Positions 7,107 through 10,559 of a stretch of 10,559 nt of DNA are shown piece after piece. The stretch covers positions 1 to 10,559 of the forward strand of contig JAGVUW010000017.1 of NCBI GenBank assembly GCA_019136035.1, read 5' to 3'. The stretch comes from Verrucomicrobiota bacterium (GTDB lineage Bacteria > Verrucomicrobiota > Lentisphaeria > Oligosphaerales > JAFGRS01). The position numbers and the translations under genes were made by a program. A model generated the notes under the pieces. The model was not told where the DNA came from and made no database searches. It saw only the letters and a list, made by a program, of their open reading frames with translations. Numbering within the stretch: the stretch's first letter is position 1; each line of letters opens with the position of its first letter.

Positions 7107-7129
7107 CTTGTGTCGCTTGTGTCCCTTCC
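7103..7129 (-). repeat. Three degenerate 9-bp units in inverted orientation to the main array
   Basis: GTCCCTTGT, GTCGCTTGT and GTCCCTTCC follow one another with a 9-base period. On the opposite strand they resemble the GGGACACCA unit upstream: 7119-7127 is the exact reverse complement of 7012-7020. The two arrays could therefore pair as a long imperfect hairpin. Confidence 0.6.
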
Positions 7130-7235
7130 CGGCCGGCTCGGGACCCAGGGCCTGGGGCACCCGGGACAGTGCCCCCCTGGGCGCGCCGAGCGTCGGCTCG
7201 GCTCTCTTCCGGGCGCCGTTGCCCCGGCGCCCGCC

Positions 7236-7275
7236 GTCCTATAGTCCCGTAGTCCTGTAGTCCTGTAGTCCCGCC
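7236..7275 (+). repeat. Tandem array, 5 units of 8 bp (GTCCYGTA)
   Basis: Five consecutive units read GTCCTATA, GTCCCGTA, GTCCTGTA, GTCCTGTA and GTCCCGCC. The period of 8 differs from the 9-bp array 160 bases upstream in the same gap. The array lies 14 bases before the candidate promoter of the URO-D-like gene. Apart from these repeats and promoter candidates, the 6863-7400 gap holds no supported gene. Confidence 0.8.
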
Positions 7276-7289
7276 CTCTCCAGCCGGGC

Positions 7290-7317
7290 TTGTCTTGCGG
7301 GAGGCTTGGGGCATCTT
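7290..7317 (+). promoter_or_regulatory. Weak candidate promoter for the URO-D-like gene
   Basis: TTGTCT (7290-7295), 16 bases and CATCTT (7312-7317) resemble the better promoter TTGACT-N16-TATCTT at 1586-1613 in sequence and spacing. Matches to consensus are modest (4 of 6 and 3 of 6). The leader to the ATG at 7401 would be about 75 bases. Confidence 0.3.
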
Positions 7318-7400
7318 TCTGGGCGGGCGGGGGATGGCGCGGAGGCGCCGGGTTCGTCGGCGGGTCCGGGGTTGCGGCGATGGCGACTGCGGGGGACACG

Positions 7401-8585
7401 ATGAGCGACGTGGCGGGCTATGGCGAGTTCGACGGGCGCTGGGCGGCGAATGCGCGTCTGGCGTGGGACACCCTTGCCATGCGGCCGACCCGCGGGCTCT
7501 GTGTCGGTGGCTTCGGCATTAACGACATGCAGTGGTCGCATCTGGAGGACTTCTCCGGCAATCCCCGCGGCAGCTACGAGCGCGAGCCGGCGCGTGTCTA
7601 CCGCGAATTCCAGCTCGCGGCGGGGGTGTGCTTCATCGACCAGTGGATACCCGAGAACCCGCTGAGCATGCGGGGCCAGGAGCAGGGCTACGACGACAGC
7701 ACGCGCCTGGGCGCCACCACCGGCGGCGGCACGGTCGTCCGCGATGGCATCGCGATCGAGTCGCCGGAGGCGGTCGTGCAGCACCTCGAGCAGGTCGTCT
7801 TTCCGCGGCTGACGCAGGAGAAGGGGGCGCTGGCGGCGCGTGCCGACGAGGAGGTCCGCCGGCGCATCGAGCGCGAGGTCGCGGTGCAGCGGCTCTTCGG
7901 GATGGACCTCCTGAAGGGGCCCTACGAGGGTTTCCAGGGCAAGCCCTGTCTGCTCTACAGCTTCTACGGCTATGCCAACTACTTCATGGCGTACGCCCTC
8001 TACCCGGAGGTAATCGAGCGCAGCTTCCGTCTGCAGGCCGACCGTGCCGAAGTCGAGAATCGGATCGCGGCGCGGGCGATTGTCGAGGGCGGCCTGCCGA
8101 GGATGGTGCGGCTCGACCACGACATGGCCGACTCGCGGGGGACGCTGGTCGACATTCGGACGCTCGACGCGCTCTGGTTTCCGCACTTCGCCCGGGCCAT
8201 ACGGCCGCTGCTCGAGGCCGGCGTGCGCCTGATCTGGCACTGCGACGGCAACCTCATGGCGATGGTGCCGCGGCTGATCGAGTGCGGCATCGGCGGTTTC
8301 CAGGGCTTCCAGTATGAGGACGGCATGGACTACGAGCGCATCTGCCGCATGACGACCCGCGACGGCGATGGGCTGTTCATCATCGGCGGGGTCTCGGTGA
8401 CGCGGACGCTGCCCTACGGCACGCCGGCTGCGGTGCGCCGCGAGATCGACTGGCTCGTGGAGAAAGGCCCGCCCGTGGGACTCATGCTGGGCTGCTCGAG
8501 CTCGATCGCGCCCGGGGTGCCGCGAGAGAACATCGAGGCGATGATCGAGGGCTTCCGCCATTACCGCGAACGTGGCCGCGGCTGA
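7401..8585 (+). CDS. Uroporphyrinogen decarboxylase-like / corrinoid methyltransferase-like protein (URO-D superfamily)
   Basis: A 394-residue protein from the ATG at 7401, preceded by GGGGG; the in-frame ATG at 7380 would add seven residues and cannot be excluded, and the frame is open still further upstream without a good start. The C-terminal half carries URO-D-superfamily landmarks: WHCDGNLMAMVPRLIECGI from residue 279 (His280, Cys281, Asp282, Asn284), then GFQGFQYEDG, FIIGGVSVTRTLPYGTP and GLMLGCSSSIAPGVPRENI with Cys365. In the methylcobamide:CoM methyltransferases of this superfamily a His-X-Cys...Cys set binds zinc and activates a thiol. Here the first pair is His-Cys without the spacer residue, so zinc binding is uncertain. 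It is unlikely to be true heme-pathway HemE, because it lacks the expected N-terminal RPVW-type motif and is longer. The gene is divergent from the SDR. The substrate is unknown. Confidence 0.8.
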   Translation: MSDVAGYGEFDGRWAANARLAWDTLAMRPTRGLCVGGFGINDMQWSHLEDFSGNPRGSYEREPARVYREFQLAAGVCFIDQWIPENPLSMRGQEQGYDDSTRLGATTGGGTVVRDGIAIESPEAVVQHLEQVVFPRLTQEKGALAARADEEVRRRIEREVAVQRLFGMDLLKGPYEGFQGKPCLLYSFYGYANYFMAYALYPEVIERSFRLQADRAEVENRIAARAIVEGGLPRMVRLDHDMADSRGTLVDIRTLDALWFPHFARAIRPLLEAGVRLIWHCDGNLMAMVPRLIECGIGGFQGFQYEDGMDYERICRMTTRDGDGLFIIGGVSVTRTLPYGTPAAVRREIDWLVEKGPPVGLMLGCSSSIAPGVPRENIEAMIEGFRHYRERGRG

Positions 8586-8601
8586 GGGAAGGCGAGGGGA
8601 G

Positions 8602-8655
8602 GATCAGACGGATCAGACGGATCAGACGGATCAGACGGATCAGTCAGATCAGTCC
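8602..8655 (+). repeat. Tandem array, 6 units of 9 bp (GATCAGACG)
   Basis: Four perfect GATCAGACG units (8602-8637) are followed by GATCAGTCA and GATCAGTCC. The array starts 16 bases after the URO-D-like stop codon and ends 6 bases before the shared GCCCCCAAC core. The unit sequence differs from the other arrays although the 9-base period is the same as at 7014-7081. Each unit contains GATC. Confidence 0.95.
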
Positions 8656-8661
8656 GCGACA

Positions 8662-8741
8662 GCCCCCAACGCCGGGTCCACGATCCCCGACCCCCGGCCC
8701 GGGAGCCCCGACCTCCAGGGTCGCGGGCCGAGTCCGCGCCA
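8662..8741. repeat. Dispersed GC-rich repeat, copy C (core plus inverted copy of 1396-1431)
   Basis: GCCCCCAAC at 8662-8670 repeats the core seen after the 9-bp array at 7089. Bases 8706-8741, read on the minus strand, match 1396-1431 at 31 of 36 positions. The segment therefore carries two core-like pieces facing each other. The rest of the 8586-8949 gap is GC-rich with small inverted repeats (for example GGCCGG-N7-CCGGCC) and one candidate promoter, and no supported gene. Confidence 0.55.
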
Positions 8742-8779
8742 GGCCGGTCGGCGCCCGGCCGTATCCCGCGCCCGCGGGC

Positions 8780-8808
8780 TGGACAGTCCCGGCGGGCGCG
8801 GCTAACCT
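8780..8808 (+). promoter_or_regulatory. Candidate promoter for the methyltransferase / oxidoreductase pair
   Basis: TGGACA (8780-8785), a 17-base spacer and TAACCT (8803-8808) give a plausible sigma70-type promoter. TAACCTAAT is one of the few AT-rich spots in this gap. The leader to the ATG at 8950 would be about 135 bases. Confidence 0.35.
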
Positions 8809-8949
8809 AATCCCGCGACGGCGCAACGGCCGGCGCCCGGGAGGTTCACGGCCAGCGCCGCGGAGCTGCGTGACGCGCGCCGGGGCGACTGGGCTGCAGC
8901 CGGTGCGGTGTCCGGGCGCGCGTCCGGCCGGCAGAAGGAACGAGGCCGC

Positions 8950-9858
8950 ATGGCCGACCTTACCATCCACTTCGGTGACAACCTGCCGGTGCTGCGGGGG
9001 CTCCCAGAAGCCTCTGTCGACCTCATCTATGTCGATCCGCCCTTCAACACCGGCAAGGCCCAGAAGCGGACGCGTCTGGTGACGGTGCAGGACGACCACG
9101 GCGACCGGACCGGCTTCCACGGCCGGCGCTACCGGACCACGCGGCTGGACACACGCGCCTACGATGACGTCTTCGAGGACTACCTCGCCTTCCTGGAGCC
9201 CCGTCTGGCGGAGGCGCGGCGCGTGCTTCGGGCCGACGGCAGCCTCTTCGTTCACCTCGACTGCCGTGAGGTCCACTATGTGAAGGTCCTCCTCGATGGC
9301 CTCTTCGGACGGGCGTCCTTCATCAACGAGATCATCTGGGCCTACGACTACGGGGCGCGCTCGAAGAGCCGATGGCCGGCCAAGCATGACACCATCCTCT
9401 GGTACGCGAAGGACCCGCGCGACTATCACTTCGACCTCGAGGCGTGCGACCGCATCCCGTACCTGGCGCCGCGGCTGGTGGGGCCCGAGAAGGCGGCCCG
9501 CGGCAAGACGCCGACCGATGTCTGGTGGCACACCATCGTCAGCCCCACCGGTCGGGAGAAGACCGGCTACCCGACCCAGAAGCCGCGCGGTATCCTCGAC
9601 CGCATCGTGAAGGTGCACTCGCGGCCGGGCGACCTCCTCCTCGATTTCTTCGCCGGCAGCGGCTCGTTCGGCGCCGCGGCCGTGGCGCATGGGCGGCGTT
9701 GCATCCTTGTCGATAATCACGACGAGGCCCTGCGCGTCATGGAGCGCCGTTTTGCGGATCTCGCGGTGGCGTGGGTAGGCTGGCCGGCGGGGCCGGCGGC
9801 GGGCCGGAACGGCGCCGGCGCCGGTGCGGATGGCGATGGCATGGAGAGCACACGATGA
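8950..9858 (+). CDS. Site-specific DNA methyltransferase, beta-class, probably N6-adenine
   Basis: A 302-residue protein. The target-base motif DPPF (29-32, in LIYVDPPFNTG) comes first. The S-adenosylmethionine-binding motif FAGSG (234-238, in LLDFFAGSGSFGAAA) comes near the C-terminus, preceded by TGYPTQKP (205-212). This order defines the beta class, with the target-recognition region between (about 55-200). DPPF rather than a Ser-Pro-Pro motif favours N6-adenine over N4-cytosine. I start at the ATG at 8950, with AAGGA and GAGG upstream; an in-frame GTG at 8908 is less likely. From memory, the sequence closely resembles orphan methyltransferases common in Actinobacteria (FNTGK..., DDHGDRTGF, WAYDYG, TDVWWHTIVSPTGREKTG), so horizontal transfer is possible. 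No restriction gene is adjacent. The last ~22 residues are a Gly/Ala-rich tail absent from typical family members. Its stop overlaps the next start by four bases. Confidence 0.92.
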   Translation: MADLTIHFGDNLPVLRGLPEASVDLIYVDPPFNTGKAQKRTRLVTVQDDHGDRTGFHGRRYRTTRLDTRAYDDVFEDYLAFLEPRLAEARRVLRADGSLFVHLDCREVHYVKVLLDGLFGRASFINEIIWAYDYGARSKSRWPAKHDTILWYAKDPRDYHFDLEACDRIPYLAPRLVGPEKAARGKTPTDVWWHTIVSPTGREKTGYPTQKPRGILDRIVKVHSRPGDLLLDFFAGSGSFGAAAVAHGRRCILVDNHDEALRVMERRFADLAVAWVGWPAGPAAGRNGAGAGADGDGMESTR

Positions 9859-10559
9859 ACGAACGCAGGGTCCGAGTCGGCATTGTCGGTCTGGGCCACA
9901 ACGGCCTGGCTCATCTGCGGGCGCACCTCGGCCTGGGCCTCTCGGAGGTGGTCGCGCTCTGCGACCGCAACCCCGCGGTCCTCGAGAAGGCCGGTCGTGA
10001 GTTCGGCATCCGCCGGCTCTACACCGACGACGCGATCTACGCCGACCCGGCGGTCGAGGCCATCAGCATCCACACCGGCGATGCCGACCACGTGGAGCCC
10101 TTTCTGAAGGCGCTCCAGGCCGGCCGGCACATCCTGATTGAGAAGCCCCTGGCGAACTCCGAGGACGACGTCTGCCGCATGGTCGCCGCGGCGCAGGCCG
10201 CGCCGCCGAGCCTGAAGATCCAGGTCGGCTACATCCTGCGCTTCAACCCGGTGTACGTCGAGATCCGCCGGCTGGCGACCACCGGCGCGCTGGGGCAGAT
10301 CTACTACATGGAGGGGGACTACATCCACAACCTCCTCTACCAGGCTAAGCAGACCGACCCGCTGACGGGGCGGAACTGGTACCTCGAGAACGAGATACCC
10401 CTGGTCGGCGGTGCCAGTCACCCGCTCGACCTGCTGCGCTGGATCTCCGGCAAGGAGGTCCGCCGCGTCATGGGCATCAGCAACCACGTCGCCTTCCCGG
10501 CGATGACCCACGACGACTGCCAGGTATGCCTGTTCGAGTTCGAGGATGGCACGATTGCC
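9855..10559 (+). CDS. Gfo/Idh/MocA family NAD(P)-dependent oxidoreductase, 3' end beyond window
   Basis: The frame is open for 235 codons to the right edge of the window. The N-terminal Rossmann motif GIVGLGHNG (9-17) fits NAD(P) binding, and Asp37 at the end of the second strand suggests NAD. The family's EKP motif is at 96-98 (ILIEKPLA). The catalytic-domain signature GGASHPLDLLRW (185-196) contains the expected His189 and Asp192. Such enzymes oxidise or reduce sugars, inositols and related polyols; the substrate here is not determinable. The ATG overlaps the methyltransferase stop as ATGA (9855-9858), and its GGAG ribosome site (9843-9846) lies inside the methyltransferase gene, so the two are probably translated together. 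The C-terminal part of the typical ~350-residue protein is missing only because the window ends. Confidence 0.92.
   Translation, partial: MNERRVRVGIVGLGHNGLAHLRAHLGLGLSEVVALCDRNPAVLEKAGREFGIRRLYTDDAIYADPAVEAISIHTGDADHVEPFLKALQAGRHILIEKPLANSEDDVCRMVAAAQAAPPSLKIQVGYILRFNPVYVEIRRLATTGALGQIYYMEGDYIHNLLYQAKQTDPLTGRNWYLENEIPLVGGASHPLDLLRWISGKEVRRVMGISNHVAFPAMTHDDCQVCLFEFEDGTIA

Noticed and set aside
7243..7270. TAGTCC copies in the 8-bp array as extra half-sites of the regulator operator (ATTAGTCCA)
   Set aside because: Only six bases are shared, there is no inverted partner TGGACTAAT, and the spacing does not fit a palindromic operator.
6863..7399. A 179-residue N-terminal extension of the SDR, or separate collagen-like proteins, through the GGGACACCA array
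   Set aside because: The frame is open only because a 9-bp repeat without stops keeps every frame clear; it yields (GVP)n or (GTP)n simple sequence. The SDR has a strong ribosome site at its own ATG at 6862 and its fold begins there.
7239..8561. 440-codon minus-strand open frame opposite the URO-D-like gene
   Set aside because: The composition is shadow-like and lacks motifs. The plus strand carries the conserved superfamily landmarks.
8644..10511. Two long minus-strand open frames (8644-9720 and 9717-10511)
   Set aside because: They are antisense to the methyltransferase and oxidoreductase genes, whose catalytic motifs are all present on the plus strand.

Overview
This is a GC-rich bacterial window with eight protein-coding genes and no RNA genes. 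The flavour is that of the PVC superphylum (Lentisphaerota, Planctomycetota and relatives). A small prepilin-like protein with a FTLIELLVVIAIIAILAS N-terminus and a C-terminal DGHV motif sits beside a GH123/DUF4091 glycosidase-like protein. There are also a GntR/LacI hybrid regulator, a URO-D-like protein and a Gfo/Idh/MocA oxidoreductase, families that are abundant in those genomes. Taxonomy is an inference from gene content only.

Layout. (1) 1-1239, minus strand: a GTG-started beta-propeller-like protein that runs off the left edge. (2) 1240-1662: divergent intergenic region holding a candidate promoter for each side, GC-rich repeats, and a perfect 19-bp palindrome (1617-1635) placed where transcription of the regulator should start. 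(3) 1663-6053, plus strand: a compact apparent operon of GntR/LacI-type regulator, secreted GH123/DUF4091-like protein and prepilin-like protein, with gaps of 50 and 39 bp. The simplest reading is an autoregulated carbohydrate-response operon whose two structural products act at or outside the cell envelope. (4) 6125-6862, minus strand: a short-chain dehydrogenase, convergent with the operon. (5) 6863-7400: a long repeat-rich divergent gap. (6) 7401-8585, plus strand: a URO-D/methylcobamide-methyltransferase-like protein. (7) 8586-8949: another repeat-rich gap. (8) 8950-9858 and 9855-10559 (open at the right edge), plus strand: a beta-class DNA methyltransferase and a Gfo/Idh/MocA oxidoreductase joined by an ATGA stop/start overlap.

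The most unusual structure is in the non-coding gaps. All three gaps longer than 300 bp carry a short tandem array (units of 8, 9 or 10 bp) near a shared GC-rich core (GCCCSCAAC...GG). A 36-bp segment at 1396-1431 recurs in inverted orientation at 8706-8741 with 31 of 36 identical bases by eye. This looks like a dispersed REP-like intergenic element family with rapidly changing tandem arrays. The other point of interest is the regulator, glycosidase and pseudopilin operon with its operator over the predicted transcription start. I see no CRISPR array, integrase, transposase, tRNA or rRNA.
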